Origin: Chitinispirillaceae bacterium
GTDB lineage: Bacteria; Fibrobacterota; Chitinivibrionia; Chitinivibrionales; Chitinispirillaceae
Length of the DNA: 6,162 nt
Direction: 5' to 3'
Assembly (NCBI GenBank): GCA_016926315.1
Contig: JAFGOU010000253.1
Coordinates: 1-6,162 of the forward strand
In this document: piece after piece, positions 1 through 5,677 of the stretch
How positions within the stretch are numbered: the first letter of the stretch is position 1
Layout: each line of letters begins with the position of its first letter
Made by a program: the position numbers and the translations under genes
The notes under the pieces: model-generated
What the model was told of the DNA's origin: nothing
The model's database searches: none
What the model saw: the letters and a program-made list of their open reading frames with translations, nothing else

Positions 1-17
1 ATACGCTTTTAGCGTAT
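1..17. repeat. Short perfect hairpin at the outer edge of the left 31-bp repeat
   Basis: ATACGCT (1-7) and AGCGTAT (11-17) are exact reverse complements separated by TTT. The right arm overlaps the first six bases of the 31-bp repeat (12-42). No T-run follows on either visible side, so it does not look like a simple terminator. The right-hand copy of the repeat also runs into a dyad at the same edge but with a different sequence, which suggests the dyad is part of the element. The window begins here, so the hairpin could extend further left. Confidence 0.55.
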
Positions 18-42
18 ATTTTGCGAGCTACAGTACCTTATG
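12..42 (-). repeat. 31-bp perfect inverted repeat, left copy
   Basis: These 31 bases are the exact reverse complement of 4397-4427. Identity stops at both ends: bases 11 and 43 do not match their counterparts 4428 and 4396. The core reads GCGTATATTTTGCGAGC at its left end on the plus strand. The pair brackets the complete TPR-lipoprotein operon and its terminator. No matching direct duplication is visible immediately outside (left flank ends CTTTTA, right flank begins AAGAAG), so a recent transposon insertion is not supported. It may be an inversion site, a dispersed genomic repeat or a shared regulatory site; the sequence alone does not decide. Confidence 0.9.
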
Positions 43-44
43 CC

Positions 45-79
45 GCGGAGCCATACGATAACCATTTTTCCGGCTCCGC
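45..79. other. Stem-loop just inside the left repeat
   Basis: GCGGAGCC (45-52) pairs perfectly with GGCTCCGC (72-79), giving an 8-bp GC-rich stem with a 19-nt AT-rich loop. It can gain two more G-C pairs (43-44 with 81-82) if base 80 is bulged. An alternative small hairpin CCGGC/GCCGG (70-74/78-82) competes with it. Neither strand has a U-tract after the stem, so it is not a canonical terminator. It may be an RNA processing or stabilising structure, or part of a larger element with the adjacent repeat. Confidence 0.45.
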
Positions 80-215
80 CGGCTTAGAAAAGATCCACCT
101 TTAAACCGAAAATACTTACCTATAATTATCGCTTCTATATTAGTGTTGAATGTTCACCGGAAAGTTCAACCGGCTGATTGGAAAAAGTTACTGCTCAAAG
201 AAGCGCCGGATATAG

Positions 216-244
216 AAAAAGGCCCCCCTTTTTCAAGGGGGGCC
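216..244 (-). terminator. Rho-independent terminator of the TPR-lipoprotein operon
   Basis: GGCCCCCCTT (221-230) and AAGGGGGGCC (235-244) form a perfect 10-bp stem with a 4-nt loop (TTTC on the plus strand). Read on the minus strand the hairpin is followed directly by five T residues (complement of AAAAA, 216-220). It starts 24 bases past the stop codon of the lipoprotein gene. There is no T-run on the plus side, so it should act only on leftward transcription. Confidence 0.93.
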
Positions 245-268
245 CGAAACTTTGGTGAGTGACCGCCA

Positions 269-2125
269 CTACCTGAAGATGATCGCGAACCTGCCGTCCT
301 TCCTGACCCAGACGCACTGGGTGGCATCGGCCTTGATGTAGTATTCGCCGTCGAGGCCGGTGATGCCGCTCCCGGTCAGGGTGAAACCGGGACGGGCCTG
401 GTCAAAGGTGTGGGTAGGACTTAATGGTTTATGCCATGGATCTACACTCAGGTCAAATGCCATGTAATGGATCTGTTTGTTTTCCAAACTCCAGTTTAAT
501 GTCAATCCTGTAATGGAGGAAACATTCGGCGCACCTGTTCCGTCGGTGGTGACTCCTCCTTTATAATCTTTATTAATGGTCGGTAGCGCCGCGGCCAGCG
601 GGACCCCGTACTTCAAAAGCAGGTTGTTCGGGTCAATAAAGGTGTCCCGCACATACACGTTGCGCACCACCGGGGTTGCCGCGTTGCCGGCCTTGTCAGA
701 CACGGAGTAGGTAATGGTGTACCTCCCGGTGTCACTGGCAGGCGCAAGCACCGACGGCTGCACGGTCGTGCCGGCGGCATTTTTGTATACCTTGACGATA
801 CTACTGGTGATAACCCCGTCAACATCATCGGTCGCCGTGGCACCGGGGTCGGGATAGTTTTTCCCCAGATCGACCGTATCGTTCACCTTTCCTGTAAGCG
901 CAAGCACCGGCTTTACCGTATCGGTGTTCACGCCAACAACGCGAACGGTTCGCCCCACCTCCATTTTGTTACCCGCAGAATCTGTAACCGAGTAGATAAG
1001 CTCGAAGGTTCCGGGCACTGAAGTGTTCATCGGATTGATCGGTTTGCCGTTTAATTCCCGGACCGTCACTTTGTCCGTAAGGTCACCATCAACGTTGTCG
1101 ATAGCGGTCCAGCCCGGCTCGACAAACGCCTCGCCGACTTTGATTTCAATATCGATTCCTCCCACTAAAGAAATCGTCGGCGGGATCGTGTCATTGACCG
1201 GCCCGATGGGCGTAATGACGATGATGCGCTTGACCGAGGCGGTATTTCCCGCCTTGTCGGCAACCGTATAGGTCAGCGTATCCCTGCCCGGCACCGTGGT
1301 ATTCACCGGTCCGCCAATCACTTCGACCTTGTCCTGCAGATCGGTGTCGCGGTTGTCGGTAACGGTCCAGCCGGGTTCGACATAGGGCGTTCCTTCCCTC
1401 AGCGAAAGCGGGTTGGCGCCCTTGAGCGTAATGACCGGCGGTTCGGTGTCCGGCGACAGGGTGACGATCACGATCCGTTTTTTGGTGGCCACGTTACCGG
1501 CACGGTCGGTGGTGGTATAGGTGACCGTGTCCACGTGTTCGGTGGCGGTACGCACGTTTTGGGTAATGGTTATGTTATTTGCGGCGATCGTGCCGTCGAA
1601 GTTGTCCGCGGCGGTCGCGCCCGGTTCGGCATAGGTATCGCCGACCCGCAGGTTCATGGGGTTTTCGCCGGCAAGCGTAATGACCGGAGCCTCGCAGTCG
1701 ACCATGATCGTGCGCTGCCGGGAAGCGATATTGCCGGCCTTGTCGGAAACACGATAGGTGACCTGCTGTACCCCGCATTGCGAGATGAAAATACCGGGGA
1801 TTATTTCAATGTCGTTTGAAAGGTCTCCATTGAAATCGTCCATTGCCCTGGCCGTATCCCGTGAAAGCACCTGCGCCGGATCATTCTGCATGAAAAGCAC
1901 CGTATCGCCGCCCACAAAGGTGATGACCGGCGCCGTGGTGTCCTTTACGCGCTGATAGTCCTCGTCATACTTGTTCGGTATGCCGTCACCGTCATGATCG
2001 CCGGCCAATTCGTCTCCGATGTAGTTCTTGCCCTTTGCATCGAGCGGGTTGTTGAAATCGACGCTGGTGCACCAGACGCACAGCAGCGCCAGTGCCCAAA
2101 TCGGAAGGAGAACGGACTGTTTCAT
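269..2125 (-). CDS. Exported lipoprotein-like protein with five Ig-like (DUF5011-type) repeats
   Basis: The 618-aa product starts at ATG with AAAAGGA (2132-2138) six bases upstream. Residues 1-18 are a hydrophobic export signal; C19 is the likely lipidated cysteine, but the box (C-V-W-C) is non-canonical. Residues 43-54 (DHDGDGIPNKYD) form a thrombospondin-type-3-like calcium-binding loop. Five bacterial Ig-like repeats follow at about 65-142, 143-222, 226-305, 312-397 and 403-493. Repeats 2-5 carry the family signature (Y/F)xx(E/D)PG(A/W)TxxD, and all five carry a late (V/T)(S/A/T)D(K/R/S)AGN turn. Repeat 1 is divergent: it lacks the EPG motif, and C117, with C144 at the repeat 1/2 junction, could form a disulfide. 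The final domain (about 498-618) was not recognised. Such proteins are usually surface stalks, adhesins or displayed modules; the specific role here is unknown. It is the second gene of an operon, 15 bp behind the TPR gene. Confidence 0.9.
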   Translation of the reverse strand: MKQSVLLPIWALALLCVWCTSVDFNNPLDAKGKNYIGDELAGDHDGDGIPNKYDEDYQRVKDTTAPVITFVGGDTVLFMQNDPAQVLSRDTARAMDDFNGDLSNDIEIIPGIFISQCGVQQVTYRVSDKAGNIASRQRTIMVDCEAPVITLAGENPMNLRVGDTYAEPGATAADNFDGTIAANNITITQNVRTATEHVDTVTYTTTDRAGNVATKKRIVIVTLSPDTEPPVITLKGANPLSLREGTPYVEPGWTVTDNRDTDLQDKVEVIGGPVNTTVPGRDTLTYTVADKAGNTASVKRIIVITPIGPVNDTIPPTISLVGGIDIEIKVGEAFVEPGWTAIDNVDGDLTDKVTVRELNGKPINPMNTSVPGTFELIYSVTDSAGNKMEVGRTVRVVGVNTDTVKPVLALTGKVNDTVDLGKNYPDPGATATDDVDGVITSSIVKVYKNAAGTTVQPSVLAPASDTGRYTITYSVSDKAGNAATPVVRNVYVRDTFIDPNNLLLKYGVPLAAALPTINKDYKGGVTTDGTGAPNVSSITGLTLNWSLENKQIHYMAFDLSVDPWHKPLSPTHTFDQARPGFTLTGSGITGLDGEYYIKADATQCVWVRKDGRFAIIFR

Positions 2126-2131
2126 AATCGG

Positions 2132-2138
2132 TCCTTTT
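2132..2138 (-). promoter_or_regulatory. Ribosome binding site of the lipoprotein gene
   Basis: AAAAGGA on the minus strand lies six bases before the ATG at 2125, inside the 15-bp gap after the TPR stop codon. The tight spacing supports co-transcription of the two genes and fixes the lipoprotein start. Confidence 0.75.
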
Positions 2139-2140
2139 CT

Positions 2141-4162
2141 TTAAGGAATAACGAAGGTAAGGGTCACGCTTACGCCGCAAAGCCCGGCGAAACCGTACAA
2201 TATGTTTCGATACAGCATTTTCTGGTCGATGCTTTTCCTGAGCTCCGCGACCCTTTCCGTGGTCCGCGCGTCAGTATTGCTTTCGTCATCGAAATTGCGG
2301 TATACATCGTAGTCTTTTTTCATGAGCATGTTCATGATATACCCGCCCGCCACGGAACCAACGCCGAGGACTCCGGAAAGCGTCGCGATGGTGATGCGCG
2401 GCGATATCCGCAGGCTCCGCTCGGCCGATTCCCTCTTCTCCTTTTTCTTCTGCACCCTGGCGGCATAGTCGTCACCCGCCATTTTCCCCTTCACTTCATC
2501 GATCCGCAGACGGACCTGCTGATCGCTTTCGTCAAGTGCCGCGGCGCGCTCATAATATTCAAGGGCTTCGGCGTACTCTCCGGCATTATCGCAGATTTCA
2601 CCCAGGGTAAAGAACACGGTCCGGTCCGGGGCGCTGCTCTGCGTGTACCTGCCCAGCGTTTTCCGCGCCGCGACCGTATCGCCGGTCTGATATTCCGCAA
2701 GCCCGAGGGTCTTGAGCAGGCCGCCGTGATCGTAATGCTTTTTCTGCATCTTCCTGAGGGTTTCCACCGCCATCTCGGGCTTGCCCATGCTCAGACAGGC
2801 CTGGGCTATTTTTACCTGCAGGTCGATATTCTCCGACGCAAACTCCAGCGCCCGTTCGTATTGATCCAGGGCTGCCGTAAAATTATACTGGGCGGCGAAC
2901 ACGTCGCCCAGGAGAATCCGCGGCTGCGCATCGGCAGTGAGGATGTCGGCGGCCTTCGCAAGCGCAGCCTGTGCGTCGGGATACTGCATGACCGCGAGAT
3001 ACGCCTTCCCGGCCTCCAGGTCGCCCCGGCCGTCGTTGGGATAGCGCTGGCGGAAACGGTTCGCATAGTCGATTGCCCCCGTGGCATCCTGGCTGCTGTT
3101 GGACTTTTGCATCAGGAACAGCAGCGCGTTGAAATTCGACGGGTCAAAAGACAACACCTCGCGCCACGCCGCGGCCGCGTCGTCCTCCTCTTCCATCTCC
3201 TCAAGAAGAAGCGCCTTTTCCAGTATGAGATCGTTGGTCACAAGGTTCAATCCTTCGGCCACTTTGACCATCCCGAGTGCCTCTTGCTGTTTTTTTGCTT
3301 TGCGAAAATAGGAGGCACAGAGCGGGTAGAGCGCCGCATTCGTGGGCCCTAATTTGAAAATAAGGTCCTTGAGCACCTTCGACGCATTGTCGTAGTCAGA
3401 GGCTGCGGCATAATACCGGGCGCTCAGATAAAAGGCTAATGGCGCGGATTCGTCCTGGCCGGCGCACTTTTTCAGCTCATCGGCCGTGTTTTTCGGGTTC
3501 TGCTTCTTTTCGCCATACAGGACGGCAACGGCGCTGCCGATGCTCTTGTCGCACTTGCCGCCTCCGGCAATCCTGGTTTTCATGAATTTCTGGACCGCGG
3601 GCGAGCCTTCGATCCGAAGCCCGGAGAGCAGTTGCGCCACCGAAGCATCGATTCCTTCGTCTATCTTGTTCAATTCCACAGCGGATGATTGAACCGAAAT
3701 CTCATTGCCCTGGCCATTAACCGGAATGACAACCATTGAAAACGTGACCGCGCGGTTGTTGTTCTGCAGGCGGAAACCGGGAACAAGCAGGTGGGTTACG
3801 TCATGCGCATCGGCTTTGGAAAGGTAGACGGATGGTGCCGGTGCAGCCGTTTGGTAGGAACGATACCCTGACACGGCCACGGCAAGGGTGTCGGGCTCAA
3901 TCAGCCGGATACCGGCAACTGCCCCCAGGCGGAACAGCACAAACTCGTGGAGAAACGGGGCGATCCATGCAAATTCCTGGCTGATCTTCGTATCGCCCGC
4001 TGCGGGCCGCGCAACCATTATCGAATAACGATCCGCTCTTTCGGCCGGCGCCGAGATTTCATCGGCGTCTGCAAAAAGCTCCTGGGCACTGGTGCCGCAA
4101 GGCAAAAGAGCTGCCAGAAGAAATGTCGTGAGCGCTGTGAATAATCCGTACTTTTTCGACAT
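2141..4162 (-). CDS. Exported TPR-repeat protein with C-terminal membrane hairpin
   Basis: The 673-aa product has a clear signal peptide (KK followed by a hydrophobic core, likely cut after A26 in GTSA|QE). Residues about 45-185 form an alpha/beta domain whose layout recalls TolB-N/CsgG-like domains that precede TPRs in envelope proteins; this is a weak, pattern-level call. A conserved-looking segment with C204 and C233 follows. About nine tetratricopeptide repeats span 240-550, best seen at 413-446 (LGDVFAAQYNFTAALDQYERAL) and 515-548 (LGEICDNAGEYAEALEYYERA). A highly basic linker (570-587) precedes two predicted membrane helices (about 588-612 and 651-671) separated by a charged loop. The protein probably scaffolds an envelope complex through its TPRs. 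AAGGA (4174-4178) sits 11 bases before the ATG. It is the first gene of the operon with the Ig-repeat lipoprotein. Confidence 0.9.
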   Translation of the reverse strand: MSKKYGLFTALTTFLLAALLPCGTSAQELFADADEISAPAERADRYSIMVARPAAGDTKISQEFAWIAPFLHEFVLFRLGAVAGIRLIEPDTLAVAVSGYRSYQTAAPAPSVYLSKADAHDVTHLLVPGFRLQNNNRAVTFSMVVIPVNGQGNEISVQSSAVELNKIDEGIDASVAQLLSGLRIEGSPAVQKFMKTRIAGGGKCDKSIGSAVAVLYGEKKQNPKNTADELKKCAGQDESAPLAFYLSARYYAAASDYDNASKVLKDLIFKLGPTNAALYPLCASYFRKAKKQQEALGMVKVAEGLNLVTNDLILEKALLLEEMEEEDDAAAAWREVLSFDPSNFNALLFLMQKSNSSQDATGAIDYANRFRQRYPNDGRGDLEAGKAYLAVMQYPDAQAALAKAADILTADAQPRILLGDVFAAQYNFTAALDQYERALEFASENIDLQVKIAQACLSMGKPEMAVETLRKMQKKHYDHGGLLKTLGLAEYQTGDTVAARKTLGRYTQSSAPDRTVFFTLGEICDNAGEYAEALEYYERAAALDESDQQVRLRIDEVKGKMAGDDYAARVQKKKEKRESAERSLRISPRITIATLSGVLGVGSVAGGYIMNMLMKKDYDVYRNFDDESNTDARTTERVAELRKSIDQKMLYRNILYGFAGLCGVSVTLTFVIP

Positions 4163-4264
4163 AAGATCGACTATCCTTGCTAGTTATTTCAGACCGCCAT
4201 GCGAACATTGCGCGACACATCCTGCTGAAGAACGACTTCCAGTGACGGGTTCCCTTTCGTAATA

Positions 4265-4313
4265 CCCTCCAGCCTATGAAACCGCCTTTCGCGGCAGCGC
4301 AGGGCCTGGAGGG
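4265..4313. other. Branched stem-loop in the leader of the TPR gene
   Basis: CCCTCCAG (4265-4272) pairs exactly with CTGGAGGG (4306-4313). An inner hairpin CCGC/GCGG (4282-4285/4291-4294, 5-nt loop) sits within the 33-nt enclosed segment. The structure lies about 100-150 bases upstream of the TPR start, in its likely 5' untranslated RNA. It could be a leader regulatory structure or a remnant terminator; no U-tract follows the stem on either strand. Confidence 0.45.
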
Positions 4314-4396
4314 GCCTTCTCTATTTGTGGCAAAATAATTTTTAACCGTTCATACTAAGCCGACTTAATCGGAAGAAATCTTTTATTGTATTACGA

Positions 4397-4427
4397 CATA
4401 AGGTACTGTAGCTCGCAAAATATACGC
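4397..4427 (+). repeat. 31-bp perfect inverted repeat, right copy
   Basis: This is the exact reverse complement of 12-42. It starts CATAAGG and ends in AAAATATACGC on the plus strand. It lies 235 bp upstream of the TPR start codon and 258 bp upstream of the PEGA start, so it could also be a regulatory site for either. Its outer end overlaps the dyad at 4417-4443, as the left copy overlaps the hairpin at 1-17. Confidence 0.9.
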
Positions 4428-4443
4428 AAGAAGGGTATATTTT
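4417..4443. promoter_or_regulatory. AT-rich dyad overlapping the right repeat, possible operator or recombinase site
   Basis: AAAATATAC (4417-4425) and GTATATTTT (4435-4443) are perfect 9-bp inverted half-sites separated by nine bases. The left half-site lies inside the 31-bp repeat and the right one outside it. Centre-to-centre spacing of 18 bp (nearly two helical turns) would suit a dimeric DNA-binding protein. No regulator or recombinase gene is present nearby to pair it with. Confidence 0.4.
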
Positions 4444-4671
4444 CCTCACACAGCACCTAATTGTATCATTTTCCAGAAGCGGTTGTTCGTTGCCGGCAAT
4501 CTCTGCTGCATAGAAATCCGTTTATGGTGCCGGTTTCCCTCAGCATCATGCGATGAATTCTCCCAACCCCAGCGGTTGCTTTTTTTATATTCAGTACCTG
4601 GGGAGACCGATCATACCGGGTGTAACCGGGCCGGGCGCATTGTTTTCTTGCTCCGGCAAAACTTTTCCGCC

Positions 4672-4677
4672 AAAGGA
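4672..4677 (+). promoter_or_regulatory. Ribosome binding site that selects the TTG start of the PEGA gene
   Basis: AAAGGA lies seven bases before TTG at 4685 and ten before a second TTG at 4688. The only upstream in-frame ATG (4553) has no purine-rich motif in front of it. Starting at 4685 places a standard signal peptide at the very N-terminus. Confidence 0.65.
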
Positions 4678-4684
4678 TCGCTGC

Positions 4685-5623
4685 TTGTTGAGCCCTTCAA
4701 TCAAGCTACTTTTCCGTACTTTTCTGACCCTGTCCGTGCTCTCTGCGTTGAACGGGGCCCTGGCTGCTCCGGGAAAAAAGGCTCCTGAACCCGCTGCGCA
4801 CTGCCTCTTGCGTGTTGCTATTCATATTGATCCTGCCATTGATTCCGCGCTTGTCCCGAATTTTTCCCGGTCGCTCTACGGAGCGCTCGAACAAAAATTC
4901 ACGAATATCAATCTCTGCGTTGCCACCGCCATTGACAAAAACGCTCCGGCCGGCCATGAAGGGGTGGATCTCCGGATCGGCTACGAAGCAATGGAAGATC
5001 GTTCAATGTACCACGGTTCGATCGTGGTATATTTTAAAAAAACCGGGGATGAACATGCCGCGAACGATGAAACGAATCAGGTACTTACGCTATTCCAAAT
5101 CCCGGCAGGAATCGACAGGGACGGGCTCTATATGGTCGTTGCCGAAAAAATCGTCGAGAATGTGAGACGCGAGGTCCTTGGCGAGGTAAAAGTCACCATC
5201 CTGCCTGAGGGAGCGTTTTTCATTCTTGACTCTGCATTGGGGAGAAACCGCTCCCCTAAAACACTTCTTCTGCTGCCCGGCACCTACACCCTCAGGGCAT
5301 GGCTGCCGAAATATGTACCCTATCACCAGGAGATCAAGGTAACGGCGCCCGGCGTGACCGATGTCAAAGCCACCTTGAAACGGCGTTACTTCTATCACAG
5401 TCGCTATCTGCCTCTGGCTCTTTTCTTTGGAGCTGCTTCCGCAGGAGCATTCACTGCCGAACATTATTATTTTCGGCAATATATGCAGCTTGGAGAAGAC
5501 GATTTCATTAACCAGCCCGAAAAGTTTCAAAACCTGTTTGACCGCGCTAAAAGCTTTGAATTTACAGGATATACGCTTTTAGGACTGGCGGCAGCGGGAA
5601 TTACCGTTACTTTTTTCTTTTAG
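4685..5623 (+). CDS. Exported PEGA-domain protein with C-terminal membrane hairpin
   Basis: I start this 312-aa protein at TTG 4685 because of the AAAGGA site and because residues 1-27 then form a normal signal peptide (basic K7/R11, hydrophobic core, cut near ALA|A). The alternative ATG at 4553 would add 44 proline- and glycine-rich residues before the signal and has no ribosome binding site. Residues about 41-163 form an alpha/beta domain of uncertain family, broadly like the N-terminal domain of the divergent TPR protein. Residues 166-233 match a PEGA domain: 'GEVKVTILPEGAFFILD', the 'LLLLPGTYTLRAWLPKY' turn and a closing strand. Two predicted membrane helices (about 241-259 and 293-312) end the protein with no tail. 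PEGA domains occur in surface and envelope proteins; the function here is unknown. It reads toward argJ with a 54-bp AT-rich gap. Confidence 0.85.
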   Translation: MLSPSIKLLFRTFLTLSVLSALNGALAAPGKKAPEPAAHCLLRVAIHIDPAIDSALVPNFSRSLYGALEQKFTNINLCVATAIDKNAPAGHEGVDLRIGYEAMEDRSMYHGSIVVYFKKTGDEHAANDETNQVLTLFQIPAGIDRDGLYMVVAEKIVENVRREVLGEVKVTILPEGAFFILDSALGRNRSPKTLLLLPGTYTLRAWLPKYVPYHQEIKVTAPGVTDVKATLKRRYFYHSRYLPLALFFGAASAGAFTAEHYYFRQYMQLGEDDFINQPEKFQNLFDRAKSFEFTGYTLLGLAAAGITVTFFF

Positions 5624-5677
5624 CCTGGATATTTTTATCGTAATTACCATAATACTATAATTTTAAGGATTGTTTCC

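Larger units (their letters stand above)
4163..4684. other. Divergent intergenic region between the TPR operon and the PEGA gene
   Basis: About 520 bp separate the leftward TPR gene and the rightward PEGA gene, so promoters for both should lie here. I see no convincing sigma70 -35/-10 pair on either strand. A weak candidate -10 (TATCAT, 4464-4469) for the rightward gene has a poor -35. The region contains a branched stem-loop (4265-4313), the right copy of the 31-bp repeat (4397-4427) and an AT-rich dyad (4417-4443). The part from 4553 to 4684 is open in frame with the PEGA gene but has no ribosome binding site at its ATG and reads like non-coding sequence. Confidence 0.6.

Noticed and set aside
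1994..3352. Long open frame (452 codons) on the plus strand, antisense to the TPR gene
   Set aside because: It overlaps two well-supported minus-strand genes, its translation has no recognisable domain and reads as the mirror of GC-biased codons, and the genes opposite it have clear domains and ribosome binding sites.
4356..4372. Small dyads TAAG-CCGA-CTTA and CCGA-CTTAA-TCGG
   Set aside because: The arms are only four bases and overlap each other, so they are not convincing as an operator without other copies.
12..4427. Composite transposon or IS element bounded by the 31-bp repeats
   Set aside because: There is no transposase gene or fragment between the repeats and no matching direct duplication immediately outside them.
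4483..4788. Plus-strand open frame of 101 codons in the divergent intergenic region
   Set aside because: It overlaps the PEGA signal peptide in another frame, has no ribosome binding site and no protein-like features.
5571..5582. ATACGCTTTTAG at the end of the PEGA gene matches bases 1-12
   Set aside because: A 12-base match between two places in a 6-kb window is expected by chance, and this copy lies within coding sequence with no neighbouring part of the 31-bp repeat.
5656..5661. TATAAT just upstream of argJ as a promoter -10 box
   Set aside because: A start of transcription about seven bases downstream would fall inside the AAGGA ribosome binding site, and the -35 position is poor; the gap is simply AT-rich.
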